A DNA stretch of 46,750 nucleotides from Chloroflexota bacterium (GTDB taxonomy: Bacteria > Chloroflexota > Anaerolineae > Promineifilales > Promineifilaceae). Positions 1-10,070 of this stretch are shown one piece after another. A program made the position numbers and the translations under genes. Numbering within the stretch: position 1 is the first letter of the stretch; each line of letters begins with the position of its first letter. The stretch is from the NCBI GenBank assembly GCA_029559155.1, contig JAKQCM010000301.1, positions 1-46,750 on the forward strand, written 5' to 3'. The notes beneath the pieces are model-generated. The model saw nothing but the letters and a program-made list of their open reading frames with translations. It was not told where the DNA came from and ran no database searches.

Positions 1-1626
1 GTGCGCGGCGCAGCTTTGTACCTGACCGAGGTCGCCCAACCCGGCGATGTGATCATTTTGCACGATACGCTCATCGGGTTCACCTTCGATTTTTATTATG
101 ACGGGACCGCGCCCTGGCAGGCGATCCCACAGTTTGGGCAACAGGATGTCGCGGAGGTGACGGCCGTCTTCGACCAGACAGGCGCAGCTGCCCACCGCAT
201 CTGGTTCTTAAACGCCCCTGCCCCGCGCAACGGGTTTCCCGCTGACGCGCTGCCCGACTGGGCGGCGGAACATTGGGTTGAGCTGGGCATATTCACCTTT
301 CCTAGCCTGTGGCTGAAAACAGAACTGACCGCCTACCTGCCTGATCCTGTTTACCCGGCGCTGCCGGACACGGCCGTTCCCATCACGGCCGTTTTCACCA
401 ACGGATTACAATTAGCCGGAACCGAATGGCCAGACTCGGCCAAAGCCGGATCACCCTGGTGGCTGTCTTCTTACTGGCGGCCAACCGGACAGACCGGCGA
501 TGCCTACACCCTCTCGCTGCGCCTGCTGGACGCCGACGGCCGTCTCTGGCAGCAAATCGACCAGGACCTTTGGAAGCAGCCGCCGCCAGCCGTTATGCCA
601 GCCAACAGCCTGCTGCGCACCGACCACGAGATACGCTGGCAAACCGGCCTGCCCACCGGCGACTACACCCTCTGGCTGCGCGTGCTGGACCATGACGGCC
701 GTCCCCTGTCCACCCCTGGCGGCGAGATCGACACCTTGCTGGGCCAAATCGCCATGCAAAGTGGCAGTGACCCTGCGCAGCTGCCGCCCCACACACCACA
801 AAACGCCACCATGGGGCCGCTCAGCCTCCTGGGTTATCACCTGCCGGACAGCGAAATACGCCCCGGACACCTGGCGCCGGTGGACCTTTTCTGGCGTGTT
901 CGGCAAACGCCGCCCGATGGCTTGCGTTTGCGCCTTGAACTGCTCGCGCCTTCCGGCCAACTTGTCACCACGACCGAACTACCGCTGGCACAGGCCAATT
1001 ACCCGGCGTCTGCATGGCAGCCAGGCGAAATTTTGCAAAGCAAAGCCGAATTTGTCCTGCCGGCAACGGCCGTTGCCGAACCCCACACCCTGCGCCTGAG
1101 CCTGTTAAACGCCGATGGCTCAGTCAGCCGGACCATCACACTAAACACAACGCTGCCCGTCGCCGCCTGGCCGCTGATCAGCGAACTGCCGCCATTTTCG
1201 CAGGCAGTAAACGCCGCCTTTGGCAATCCGGCGGAAATTACCTTGCAAGGCGTCGATTTGCCGCAGACACGTGTCCAGCCCGGCCAAACGCTGCCACTGA
1301 CTCTCATCTGGCAGGCGGTCGCCGTGCCCGGCGCAAATTACGCCATCTTTGTGCACATCGCAGACGCGCAGGGCCAAATCGTCGCCCAGCGTGATGGCCT
1401 GCCGATGCAAGGCTTCCGGCCAACCATCAGTTGGCGCGCCGGAGAAGTGATCATCGATCCTCAGGATGTAGCCATTGGCGCGGATGTGCCGCCGGGCGAT
1501 TATACGGTATGGGTTGGGCTGTATGATCCGGACACGTTTGTCCGGCCGTTTACCGTGTGGAATGGGCAAGAATTGCCGGACGGCCGTGTTCCCGTAGGCC
1601 AAATCACCGTTGAGGAGCAGCCATGA
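1..1626 (+). CDS. C-terminal part of a GT39-like membrane glycosyltransferase (5' end outside window)
   Basis: The reading frame is open from base 1, so the visible part (541 aa) is probably the C-terminal portion of a longer protein. Residues 1-110 resemble the soluble stretch after the last membrane helices of GT39 proteins: the QPGDVIILHD segment and the later HRIWFLNAP strand match QPGDVFLAHF and QRVWFVPY in the protein encoded at 5889-10061. The rest has no membrane helices and looks like tandem beta-sandwich modules with the pattern PGD/PGQ-x-hydrophobic-x-W-(R/Q), a VHI strand, GDYT and VGLYD. A similar module ends four other proteins in this window. The stop overlaps the next start as ATGA, so the genes are probably co-transcribed and translationally coupled. 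Assignment as a glycosyltransferase fragment is inference from the neighbours; the catalytic part is not visible. Confidence 0.6.
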   Translation: MRGAALYLTEVAQPGDVIILHDTLIGFTFDFYYDGTAPWQAIPQFGQQDVAEVTAVFDQTGAAAHRIWFLNAPAPRNGFPADALPDWAAEHWVELGIFTFPSLWLKTELTAYLPDPVYPALPDTAVPITAVFTNGLQLAGTEWPDSAKAGSPWWLSSYWRPTGQTGDAYTLSLRLLDADGRLWQQIDQDLWKQPPPAVMPANSLLRTDHEIRWQTGLPTGDYTLWLRVLDHDGRPLSTPGGEIDTLLGQIAMQSGSDPAQLPPHTPQNATMGPLSLLGYHLPDSEIRPGHLAPVDLFWRVRQTPPDGLRLRLELLAPSGQLVTTTELPLAQANYPASAWQPGEILQSKAEFVLPATAVAEPHTLRLSLLNADGSVSRTITLNTTLPVAAWPLISELPPFSQAVNAAFGNPAEITLQGVDLPQTRVQPGQTLPLTLIWQAVAVPGANYAIFVHIADAQGQIVAQRDGLPMQGFRPTISWRAGEVIIDPQDVAIGADVPPGDYTVWVGLYDPDTFVRPFTVWNGQELPDGRVPVGQITVEEQP

Positions 1627-3632
1627 CCACCGCAACCCCATCCCGGCAAATTACCCGGCCGCGCTGGCTTGCCCTGGCGCTGGTATTGTTGCCGCTGGCA
1701 GTGGCGGTGTGGCTGTACGGCCGTACCCTGCCGCTGCCCTATTTCTGGGACGATTTTCCTCATTACAACTTCGCCACCGCCAAAAGTTTTGTGGCCATCT
1801 GGACCGACGTGACGGGCGCGCCCTACTACCGGCCGATCATCTTTACCCTGTACAAAATTTTATTTGGCCTGCTGCCGCCGGGGCAAACGGCCGTGCCGCA
1901 CCTGCTGGTCCTGCTCATCCACGCCGCCAACAGCGCCCTGACCGGCAAACTGGCGGGGAAACTGTATCGGAACGGGACGCCGCCGGCGCGCACGGCCGTC
2001 GAACTGCTGGCGGCGCTGCTGTTTGTCGTTTATCCGTTTGCCGCGCTGCCGGTGCCCCATTTTGCGGCGGCGATGCACCCCCTGGTGACCTTGTTCACGT
2101 TAATTGGCGCGTTGGCCGTGCTGCACTACCAGGCAACGGCCGTGCGCCGCTATCTGGCGCTGGCGCTGTCCGCCGCACTGCTGACGCCGTATGTTCACGA
2201 AGCAGGCATCATGGCCGGGGCGCTGCTGGCCCTGGTGTGGCTTGTGGCCGATTGGCGGCAGGCGTGGCGGCAAAAGTGGGTAACGGCCGTGCTCCCTCTG
2301 GTCAGCGCCCTCTATTTGCCGGTCTGGTACGCCGTGCCCAAAAGCGGCAACGAAACAGTTGGCCGCCAGATAGACAGCCTGGAACTGCTGTTTTTTAAGA
2401 TCACGTTCTTTTTTCAAGCGCCCACCTATCCCTGGCAGCCGTTGGCCAAATGGTTTATCGATACCCGCGGCTGGCGCGACCTGACGGCAATCTGGCTGGT
2501 GGGCGGCGCTGGGCTGCTGCTGGCGGCCTTGATCTTGGGGCGCGGGCGGCAGTGGGCGGCGCTGGGATTGGGCGTAGGCTGGACGGCCGTGGCCATGCTG
2601 CCCGCCGTCGTTGCCCTGCCATATGATTACATCTCCATCAGCCCGCGGCTGCTCTATTTTACCGGCGTGGGCGCGGCGGTGATGTGGGCAACGGTGATCG
2701 TAACCCTGGCAGCCCCAACCGGGCAGGGCAACGGCCGTGCCTGGTGGCGGTGGGCAGCGGCCGGCGGATTGCTCGTTCTGACAACGGCCGTGCCGATACG
2801 TTACGTCCAGCGCGAGGTCGATTTGCACATCTTTGCCCTGACGCCACTGCGGCAAATGAGCCGCATCGCCCAGGAACGCCCCACCAACCGCGACATTGTC
2901 ATCAATACTACCAATTGGCTGGCCTACAAAAAACAATGGTATCCTATCGGCAATGATGGCCTTGCCGTGCTGGCGCCCTATCTCAACACCCAACAACTCA
3001 TTCACCTGAACAGCGGCGTCGATTGGCCGGTCACCATCGCCACGTTCCCCGATCTCCGGCCCGATTTGCCCGATTATTACCTGGCAACCGCCGAAGAAGA
3101 CGTGGATCAGTGGTGGCACATGGAATTATTGACCCGGCAAGCCTATGAACATGACGGCGTCTGGTTGACCCAATTTTGGGCTGACGGCCGTTCACAAGTT
3201 GTTTATGCCGGCTCTCTACAAACCGGCGACGATCAGCCGCCGGTCGACTACCAGGCGAACTTCGACAACGCCGTTTTCCTGACCAACAGCCAGTACAGCC
3301 TGAATGATCAGACGGTAACTGTGAATTTGGATTGGATTTTCACCGGTCCCGACCCCCAGGCGACGATTTTCCGCCATGTTCTGGACTGCCAGGGCAACCT
3401 GATCGGCGAGGGCAGTGGGTATGCGCTGGAGCGCATGTTGCCCTTCACCTTTCTCTCGCCCGGCGACCGTATCCATGACGTAAAGCACATCAACCTGGAA
3501 ACGCTGCCCGCCGATGGCTGCCTGCGCGTGGCCGTGGGCCTGTTTCGCGCCGATGGTTCGCGCCTGACAGCTTATGGGGCAGACGGCCGTATCCTGCCCG
3601 ACGCCTCTTTTATCCTGGCAGACCAAAGATGA
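1623..3632 (+). CDS. Multi-pass membrane glycosyltransferase-like protein (GT39/PMT type)
   Basis: A 669-aa protein with a hydrophobic helix at about residues 15-35, then an acidic FWDDFPHY motif (Asp43/Asp44) in the first outer loop. Acidic residues at this position are typical of GT-C enzymes such as PMT and ArnT, which use lipid-phosphate sugar donors. About ten further hydrophobic segments follow to residue ~400. A YYRP motif after the acidic loop also recalls O-mannosyltransferase/TMTC proteins. The last ~270 residues are soluble and end in a beta-rich module like those in the neighbouring proteins. Start and stop both overlap the flanking genes by four bases (ATGA), so this is the middle gene of a tightly coupled set. 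Donor and acceptor cannot be told from sequence. Confidence 0.72.
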   Translation: MTTATPSRQITRPRWLALALVLLPLAVAVWLYGRTLPLPYFWDDFPHYNFATAKSFVAIWTDVTGAPYYRPIIFTLYKILFGLLPPGQTAVPHLLVLLIHAANSALTGKLAGKLYRNGTPPARTAVELLAALLFVVYPFAALPVPHFAAAMHPLVTLFTLIGALAVLHYQATAVRRYLALALSAALLTPYVHEAGIMAGALLALVWLVADWRQAWRQKWVTAVLPLVSALYLPVWYAVPKSGNETVGRQIDSLELLFFKITFFFQAPTYPWQPLAKWFIDTRGWRDLTAIWLVGGAGLLLAALILGRGRQWAALGLGVGWTAVAMLPAVVALPYDYISISPRLLYFTGVGAAVMWATVIVTLAAPTGQGNGRAWWRWAAAGGLLVLTTAVPIRYVQREVDLHIFALTPLRQMSRIAQERPTNRDIVINTTNWLAYKKQWYPIGNDGLAVLAPYLNTQQLIHLNSGVDWPVTIATFPDLRPDLPDYYLATAEEDVDQWWHMELLTRQAYEHDGVWLTQFWADGRSQVVYAGSLQTGDDQPPVDYQANFDNAVFLTNSQYSLNDQTVTVNLDWIFTGPDPQATIFRHVLDCQGNLIGEGSGYALERMLPFTFLSPGDRIHDVKHINLETLPADGCLRVAVGLFRADGSRLTAYGADGRILPDASFILADQR

Positions 3633-5848
3633 CCGATCCCAACCGCCCAAAAACAAACCGCTGGCTGTTGACCGGCATTTTAAGTCTCTACCTGCTGCTG
3701 GCGCTCGGCTATGGCCTGATCAACCCCCTGTTTGAAGCGCCGGATGAACATTGGCACTACTTCACCGCCCAATTTATCGCCGACACGCACACACCGCCCG
3801 CTGTGGCCGATCCCTACGACGAATGGCTCAGCCAGGAAGCGGCTCAGCCACCGCTGTATTACCTGCTGGGCGCGCTGCTCATCGCTCCCATTGACGCCGA
3901 CGGCGGGCGGGAGCAGGTGTGGCTCAACCCGTTTGCCGCCCTGGGCGATGCCTCGGCGCTGACCAATATCAACCGCATGGTACACACCCCGGCGGAAAAC
4001 TGGCCCTGGCAGGGGTTTGCCCTGGCGGCCCACATGCTGCGCATTTTTTCGACGGTGTTGGGGCTGGGCACGCTGCTTTGCCTGTATGGCAGCGGGCGGT
4101 TGATATGGCCAGAGCAGCCAGAAATCGCCCTGTTGGCTACGGCCGTAGCCGCTTTTTTGCCGCAGTTTGCCTTTTTGCACGGGTCGGTAACCAATGACGC
4201 ATTGATCATTTTTTTGGTCAGCGCGGCTTTGTGGCAAATTTTAAGGCTGTGGCTGATGGGGGGGACAAACGGCCGTTACCTCCTCCTGGGCGGCACCGTC
4301 GGGCTGGCTATCCTCAGCAAAAACGCGGGCGCGCTTCTGCTAATTTATGCGTCTGGCGTTGTTGTTTTGCTCTGGCTCAAAAACAAACCAGTCAGCCCAA
4401 AATTGTTGGTAAGCAACCTAATGTTGGTCGTGGTTCCCGCTTTGCTCATCGGCGGGTGGTTGTGGCTGCGCAACTGGCAGCTATACGGCGACCCCATGGC
4501 TACCGAGCCATTCATCCGCATCGCCGGGGGCGACCGGGGCTATACACTCTGGCAGGTGTTGGGCGAATCGGGCGGCCTGTGGAAATCGTTATTTGCCGTT
4601 TTTGGCTGGTTCAATTTGCGCCCGCCGGATTGGGTGTATTGGGTTTGGAATGGCCTCGCAGCAGCGGCGATTGTGGGATTTCTTGGCGATCTTCTAAAAA
4701 ACAAAGCGCAGCGCCGGAAGACAACCGGCAGGTTTCGCCTTAAATCTTTCAGCGACGCCCTTCAGCAAGGGTGGGCTACGGCCGTTTTGCTGGCGCTTTG
4801 GGTTGTGGCAGTTTATGCCGGATTGGTTTTGTTCATGATGCAGACCGAGGCGGCGCAAGGGCGGCTGCTGTTTCCGGCCATTGTGCCGCTGGCGTTGGGC
4901 ATGGCGTATGGGATCAGTCGTTTTCGGCGCACGGCCGTTCACCTGACGGCCGTGGCCCTGGCTTTTGCCACTTCGGCCTACTGCCTGCTGTTTGTGGTGG
5001 CTCCGGCATACGCGCGCCCACCGATAGTCGAAACCCTGCCGCCGCAAGCCACCGAATTGGGCGTCGATCTAGGTGATGGGCTGCGCCTGCTGGGGGCGAC
5101 TGTAGACACAACCACAGCCAACCCCGGTGATGTGGTCTGGGTGACGGTGTACTGGCGGACAACGGCCGTCCCCACCACTCCGCCGGAGTTTGTGCTGGAA
5201 ATTTTGGGACGCGATCTGGCGCGGGTAGGCAATTTACACAGTTATCACGGCCGTGGCCTGTACCCGGCTACCCTTTGGCCCACCGGCGCGATCATTGCCG
5301 ACCGGTTTGCGGTGCGCCTGGAGGAAACGGCCGTCGCACCCGTGCTGGCGCCTGTTTTTGTGGGGCTGGCCAACGACGATGCCCGCATGGCGATTGGCCG
5401 CATCGACATCCAACCCGCAGCCTGGCCGCCAGCTGCCGCGCCGCCGCTGGCCCAGCTTGGCGACCACGTGCTGCTAACTCAGGCAAGAACTGCGGCGCAA
5501 ACTGCCCGGCCGGGCGAGCAAATCCACATCGGCGTCCAGTGGCAAGTCTTAGCCCCGCCCGGAGTCGATTACACCACGCTCATCCATTTGGGCGACGCCG
5601 GGCAGCCGCCGCTGGCCACAGGCGATAACCAGCCGCTGTTGGGGCAGTATCCCACCCGTGTCTGGCCGGCCGGCGCGGTCATCGACGACCGGTACACGCT
5701 GACGATTCCGGCGGATTTGGCAAACGGCCGTTACTCCCTCTGGCTGGGCATGTACGACGCCGACCTGACCCGCCTGCCGCTCACCATCAACAGCCAACGG
5801 CAGCCCAACGATGTGTACCCAATTGGCGAGATACAAATTGGTGATTAA
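3629..5848 (+). CDS. Multi-pass membrane protein, DUF2142/GT39-like glycosyltransferase
   Basis: A 739-aa protein with an N-terminal helix (residues ~12-32) directly followed by NPLFEAPDEHWHY. This Pro-Asp-Glu-x-x-His pattern (Asp39, Glu40) is characteristic of DUF2142 and some GT39-like membrane proteins, and the acidic pair is the likely catalytic or metal site. The AAQPPLYYLLGALL segment soon after also fits that group. Hydrophobic helices continue to residue ~460. The rest is soluble and contains two consecutive beta-sandwich modules, one with the strand VVWVTVYWR and one with IHIGVQWQV, each ending in a VGL or LGMYD strand. The start overlaps the previous stop (ATGA). A role in cell-envelope glycan or glycolipid assembly is likely by family; the exact substrate is unknown. 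Confidence 0.72.
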   Translation: MTDPNRPKTNRWLLTGILSLYLLLALGYGLINPLFEAPDEHWHYFTAQFIADTHTPPAVADPYDEWLSQEAAQPPLYYLLGALLIAPIDADGGREQVWLNPFAALGDASALTNINRMVHTPAENWPWQGFALAAHMLRIFSTVLGLGTLLCLYGSGRLIWPEQPEIALLATAVAAFLPQFAFLHGSVTNDALIIFLVSAALWQILRLWLMGGTNGRYLLLGGTVGLAILSKNAGALLLIYASGVVVLLWLKNKPVSPKLLVSNLMLVVVPALLIGGWLWLRNWQLYGDPMATEPFIRIAGGDRGYTLWQVLGESGGLWKSLFAVFGWFNLRPPDWVYWVWNGLAAAAIVGFLGDLLKNKAQRRKTTGRFRLKSFSDALQQGWATAVLLALWVVAVYAGLVLFMMQTEAAQGRLLFPAIVPLALGMAYGISRFRRTAVHLTAVALAFATSAYCLLFVVAPAYARPPIVETLPPQATELGVDLGDGLRLLGATVDTTTANPGDVVWVTVYWRTTAVPTTPPEFVLEILGRDLARVGNLHSYHGRGLYPATLWPTGAIIADRFAVRLEETAVAPVLAPVFVGLANDDARMAIGRIDIQPAAWPPAAAPPLAQLGDHVLLTQARTAAQTARPGEQIHIGVQWQVLAPPGVDYTTLIHLGDAGQPPLATGDNQPLLGQYPTRVWPAGAVIDDRYTLTIPADLANGRYSLWLGMYDADLTRLPLTINSQRQPNDVYPIGEIQIGD

Positions 5849-5888
5849 AAACGGGCAACTATCCATTTTCGCCGTGCGCCGCTGAGCC

Positions 5889-8800
5889 ATGAACCGCCGA
5901 CACCTTCCCTTCATTTTATTGTGGACCCTGCTCTGGGCGCTGTTTTTTAGCGCGCTGCTGTTGGGTCGGGCGCGCCTGCCCGACAGCGATCTGTCCGGCC
6001 AGTTCCACACCTTTGGCCTGTTCCAGGCGCAGGAGATGTGGGCCGGACGGCTGCCAGTCTGGTCGCCGGGCAGTTATGGCGGGTTCCCCTTTGCGGCCGA
6101 TACCCAGGCGGCCGTTTTTTATCTGCCGCGCTGGCTGACTATTTTCCTGAGCGGTCCGGGCGGCTTTTCGTTTTACGCTTTGCAATGGGAAGGGTTGCTG
6201 CACATCTGGCTGGCGGGTGTGTTTATGTACGCCCTGGCCACAGACACGACCCGCAGCCGGTGGGCCGGGCTGTTGGCGGCGGCGGCTTTTGGACTGGGCG
6301 GCTACTTGATTTCTTATCCGCTGCTGCAATTGGCCCTGCTGGAAACCATCACCTGGCTGCCGCTGGTGTTGTGGCTGCTGCGAAAAGGGATAACGAGGGA
6401 CGAGGAACGGCCGTTACCCTATCTGCTTGGCGCGGGAAGCGTGCTGGGGCTGGCTTTTTTGGCCGGTCATCCTCAAACTTTTTTGCATATCAGCTACATG
6501 GCCGCGGCCTACTTCCTGTTTTTGGCGATTCGGGCGCGCTGGTCGGGGCGCTGGATAGTCGGGATGGGCGCTGTGGTGGGGGGAACGGCCGTCGGCCTAT
6601 CCGCCGCCGGGTGGCTGCCCGCGCTCCACTACCTCACGGCTACCACGCGCAGCAATGTCAGCTACGAATTTGTCGCCGCCGGTTTTCCGCTGCTGGATTA
6701 TGTGCAGCTTTTACTGCCCGGACTTTTCTCATTTTGGACGCCGATGTACAGCGGGACGGCCGTGTTCGTGCTGGCCATCACCGGCTGGTTGGCTCGCCGC
6801 CACGCGGCCAGCGAACGAAAAGCCGAAATTGTTTTCTGGACGGCCGTCAGCCTGACCGTGGCTCTGTTGTCGTTGGGCGACAAGGGCATTTTATTTGCGC
6901 TGGTTTATCGCATCGCGCCGGGTTTTGGCCTGTTTCGGCAGCAAGAGCGGTTGGTAGGGCTTTTCAGTCTGGCGCTGGCGCTCCTGGCGGCGCACGGTTT
7001 TGCGCTGTGGCAAAACCTGGATGGGGCAACGCGCCAAAGGCTGGCGCGGCGGGTAACGGCCGTAATGACCGCCCTTTTTCTCATCGCCAGCCTGATTGTG
7101 ACGGCCGTGACTGCGGGCGATTGGCCGCGTGTGTTGGCGCAGCAGGCTGCCTTTCTGCTGGCGGCGCTGCTGATCTTGTGGCGGGGTACGGGCAAGCCGT
7201 GGAGCGGTCTGGCTTTGGTGGGTCTGCTGTTTGTAGATTTGTTTCTGGCGGCGCGCGCGCCGCTGGCCTTGCAGCCGCAGTCGCCCAACGTGTTCTGGCC
7301 GCAACCGGATTGGCTGCCGCAGCTGCCAGACGACGAGCCGGTGCGCCTCGACAGCGGCGGATTGTTCCATGCTAATGTCGGCGAAATGCTGGGCGTGGAG
7401 GATATTCGCGGCCTTAGCCCATTGAAATTGCAGGCGATGAGCCGCTTGGAAGCCGTGCCCAATGCCCGTCGCTGGCAGCTGCTAAATGTGCAGTACGTCC
7501 TGGCCACCCAGCCGCCCGACGACGCAAATGTCAGTCTGATAACGGCCGTTACCCACAGCCCGCTGCCCGACCAGCCCTTCGACGGCGCGCTCTACCGCTT
7601 TGAGGATAGCCTGCCGCGCGCCTGGTTGGTCTACGATCCCATCTTCGCCAACAGCGACGAGCAGGCGTTTCAACAAATCACCCAGGCAGATTTTGACCCG
7701 GCAATACAAGTGGTTTTGGAAGGAAGGGCGGACGTGGCAGAGTGGACGGCCGTGGCCCGGCCTTCCCAGCCAACCGCTGTGCACATCACACGCACCGCCG
7801 CCAACGCCCTCGCCATCACAACCCGGTCCGATACGCCCTCCATTTTGGTGATCAGCGAGTGGGATTATCCCGGCTGGCGGGCGCAGGTGGATGGCCAGAC
7901 GGCAGCCCGCGCCAGAGCCAACGCCGGTTTTCAGGCCATTTTGCTGCCATCCGGCGACCACACCATCAACCTGCGCTTTGCGCCAACGGACGTGGCGGCG
8001 GGCATCACGTTTTCGCTGTTGACGCTGCTGGCGGTAATCATCGCGGCCGGGCAGGCGCGGCCGGTGGTGGTCCGGCGAGACTGGCACTGGGCGATTGGCG
8101 ATTGGCGCACAGCTTGTGCGCCATCGCCGCTAGCCGCTGCCGTCGCAAAATGGGGCATGACGGCCGTTCTCCTCCTGGGGTTTGGGCTGCGCGTCTTGCG
8201 CCTGGGCTACCAGGAACTGCGCGGGGAAGAAGCGGTTGCTTACCTTTTTGCCCGCCTGCCCGCTGCCCAGATCATCCCGGCGCTGTTGGCGGACGGGAAC
8301 CCACAATCGCCTTTCCACTATTTGCTGCTGCATGGCTGGATGAACCTGACCGGCGACAGCGAATTTGCCATGCGGTTTATTGCGCTCGTGCCGGGAGTTC
8401 TGCTCCTGCCGCTTATTTACGTGTTGGGAACTACATTAAGCGGTCGCAAACTTGGCCTGTTGGCGGCCTTTCTGGGAGCGATTTCTCAGTCGCTTGTCCG
8501 GCTGGCGCAGGATATGCGCAGCCAATATATGTTGGCCCTGTTTTTTGGCGCCTTGGCCACGGCGCTGCTAACCCGCTATCTGGTCCCGCAGAGAACAAAA
8601 GCGGGCACGCCGTTTGTGGTTTCGCGGCGGCGAAGCGTACTTTGGCTGGCTTATACGGCGGCGGCGGCAACGGCCGTTTACAGCCACACTTACGCCGTCT
8701 TTATTTTGCTGGCGCATGGCTTCTACCTGTGGCAGCCAACGGCCGGGCGGGTGCGGAGGTTGGGGGTGTGGGTGTTGAGCGGAGTAACGGCCGTGCTGCT

Positions 8801-10061
8801 TATTGCGCCCTGGCTGCTAACACTATGGCCCAATCTGACAGCCGCCGAGCCATTGGGCAATCTATCCGGGCCAGAACTGGCCGGTTATCTGGCAAACGCA
8901 GGCGTCGAGTTGGCGGTCGGTTCGGCGGTGGATGGCTGGGCCGTGCGCTGGGTGTTTGTGGCGGTGTTGGGGCTGGTTTTGCTAGGCGCGTGGGCGCTGT
9001 TCCGGCAAAAACCGGCCTGGGCGGCGATGTTAACCGGTTGGTGGGGGATTCCAACCCTGGCCATTTTCCTGATCCGGTACAACCGGGCTGCGTTCGACGC
9101 TGTTTACATCAGCCTGGCGGCTCCGGCGTGGTGGCTGTTGGCGGCGACAGGACTGCTGGTTTTATGGCGGCAGCCGGCACGATGGCCGCGTGGGCTGGCG
9201 GCGGCAGGGCTGGGACTAATCATTCTGGGCAATGGGTTGAGCCTGGCACAGCACTATTTTGATCCGGCGCACTCCTCGACGAGCGGCTACCGGGAAATGG
9301 CCGCCCATGTTACCGCCGCTGAACAGCCGGGGGACGTTTTCCTGGCGCATTTTCCGGACCCGGCGTTGTCCTATTATTTGCGCCGGTCGGCTATCCCCAT
9401 TGTGATGCAGCCAGAAACTCGGGACGCTGATCCGGCTAACACAGAGGCGGCGCTGGAGAAATTGACACTGACCTACCAGCGTGTCTGGTTTGTGCCTTAT
9501 TCGGATTCGGGGTGGGATGCGGAAAATGTGGTGGGGCGCTGGCTGGATTATCACCTGCTGCATGAAGAGCGCACTGAGCCGGGGCGCAAGACGTTGTGGG
9601 CTTACCGGCCTATGAGCAGCGCAACGGCCGTATTAACGCCCCAAGACGCCATGTTTGGCGGGCACATCCGGCTGGATGGCGTATACGTAACGGTGAATGG
9701 ACAGCCGGTTAACCTGGCAGAACCGGTGGAAGTGGGGCCGGAGGAAACGGCCGTAACCGTCACCTTACTGTGGCAAAGACGGGGGGCAGTGACCGAAAAT
9801 GACACGGTATTTGTGCACGTGCTGGACGAAAACGGAGCGCTGGTCGCCCAACATGACGGCGTGCCTATGGCTGGCACGCGACCCACGACGACCTGGCAGC
9901 CTGGCGAGCGTTTGTTGGATAGGCACGAATTGACGCTGCCGGCGGGATGGACGGGAAACGGCCGTCTCGTGGTCGGCCTTTATCATTCGGACACGTTGGC
10001 GCGGTTATTGACCGATGATGGGCAGGATGCGCTGGAAATTGGTACGGTAAACGGCCGTTGA
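5889..10061 (+). CDS. Large membrane protein: YfhO-like module fused to GT39 glycosyltransferase module
   Basis: A 1390-aa protein made of two complete membrane units. Residues 1 to ~735 match the YfhO layout: an N-terminal helix, an outer loop with PDSDL and FAADTQAAVFYLPR, GHPQTFLHISY, many helices, then a soluble domain closing with SEWDYPGWRAQVDG and a final helix around 700-720. Residues ~755-1210 form a second unit of GT39/ArnT type, with the acidic first-loop motif GEEAVAYLFARL, QSPFHYLLLHGW and about ten helices. Residues ~1250-1390 are a beta-rich module with VTLLWQRR, VHVLDENG and VVGLYHSD. YfhO proteins are linked to lipid-linked sugar transfer in Gram-positives; GT39 enzymes transfer sugars from polyprenyl-phosphate donors. 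I see no frameshift or internal stop between the halves. The start has only a weak Shine-Dalgarno. It lies 40 bases after the previous gene. Confidence 0.78.
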   Translation: MNRRHLPFILLWTLLWALFFSALLLGRARLPDSDLSGQFHTFGLFQAQEMWAGRLPVWSPGSYGGFPFAADTQAAVFYLPRWLTIFLSGPGGFSFYALQWEGLLHIWLAGVFMYALATDTTRSRWAGLLAAAAFGLGGYLISYPLLQLALLETITWLPLVLWLLRKGITRDEERPLPYLLGAGSVLGLAFLAGHPQTFLHISYMAAAYFLFLAIRARWSGRWIVGMGAVVGGTAVGLSAAGWLPALHYLTATTRSNVSYEFVAAGFPLLDYVQLLLPGLFSFWTPMYSGTAVFVLAITGWLARRHAASERKAEIVFWTAVSLTVALLSLGDKGILFALVYRIAPGFGLFRQQERLVGLFSLALALLAAHGFALWQNLDGATRQRLARRVTAVMTALFLIASLIVTAVTAGDWPRVLAQQAAFLLAALLILWRGTGKPWSGLALVGLLFVDLFLAARAPLALQPQSPNVFWPQPDWLPQLPDDEPVRLDSGGLFHANVGEMLGVEDIRGLSPLKLQAMSRLEAVPNARRWQLLNVQYVLATQPPDDANVSLITAVTHSPLPDQPFDGALYRFEDSLPRAWLVYDPIFANSDEQAFQQITQADFDPAIQVVLEGRADVAEWTAVARPSQPTAVHITRTAANALAITTRSDTPSILVISEWDYPGWRAQVDGQTAARARANAGFQAILLPSGDHTINLRFAPTDVAAGITFSLLTLLAVIIAAGQARPVVVRRDWHWAIGDWRTACAPSPLAAAVAKWGMTAVLLLGFGLRVLRLGYQELRGEEAVAYLFARLPAAQIIPALLADGNPQSPFHYLLLHGWMNLTGDSEFAMRFIALVPGVLLLPLIYVLGTTLSGRKLGLLAAFLGAISQSLVRLAQDMRSQYMLALFFGALATALLTRYLVPQRTKAGTPFVVSRRRSVLWLAYTAAAATAVYSHTYAVFILLAHGFYLWQPTAGRVRRLGVWVLSGVTAVLLIAPWLLTLWPNLTAAEPLGNLSGPELAGYLANAGVELAVGSAVDGWAVRWVFVAVLGLVLLGAWALFRQKPAWAAMLTGWWGIPTLAIFLIRYNRAAFDAVYISLAAPAWWLLAATGLLVLWRQPARWPRGLAAAGLGLIILGNGLSLAQHYFDPAHSSTSGYREMAAHVTAAEQPGDVFLAHFPDPALSYYLRRSAIPIVMQPETRDADPANTEAALEKLTLTYQRVWFVPYSDSGWDAENVVGRWLDYHLLHEERTEPGRKTLWAYRPMSSATAVLTPQDAMFGGHIRLDGVYVTVNGQPVNLAEPVEVGPEETAVTVTLLWQRRGAVTENDTVFVHVLDENGALVAQHDGVPMAGTRPTTTWQPGERLLDRHELTLPAGWTGNGRLVVGLYHSDTLARLLTDDGQDALEIGTVNGR

Positions 10062-10070
10062 GTCATAGAT

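Noticed and set aside
1-1626. Treating the first frame as a complete gene starting at GTG 1
   Set aside because: The start coincides with the window edge and the product begins in the middle of a domain seen at the C-terminus of a GT39 neighbour.
2100-3119. A 339-residue minus-strand open frame
   Set aside because: It lies wholly inside a convincing membrane-protein gene and its product is Gln/Arg/Pro-rich, typical of antisense frames in GC-rich DNA.
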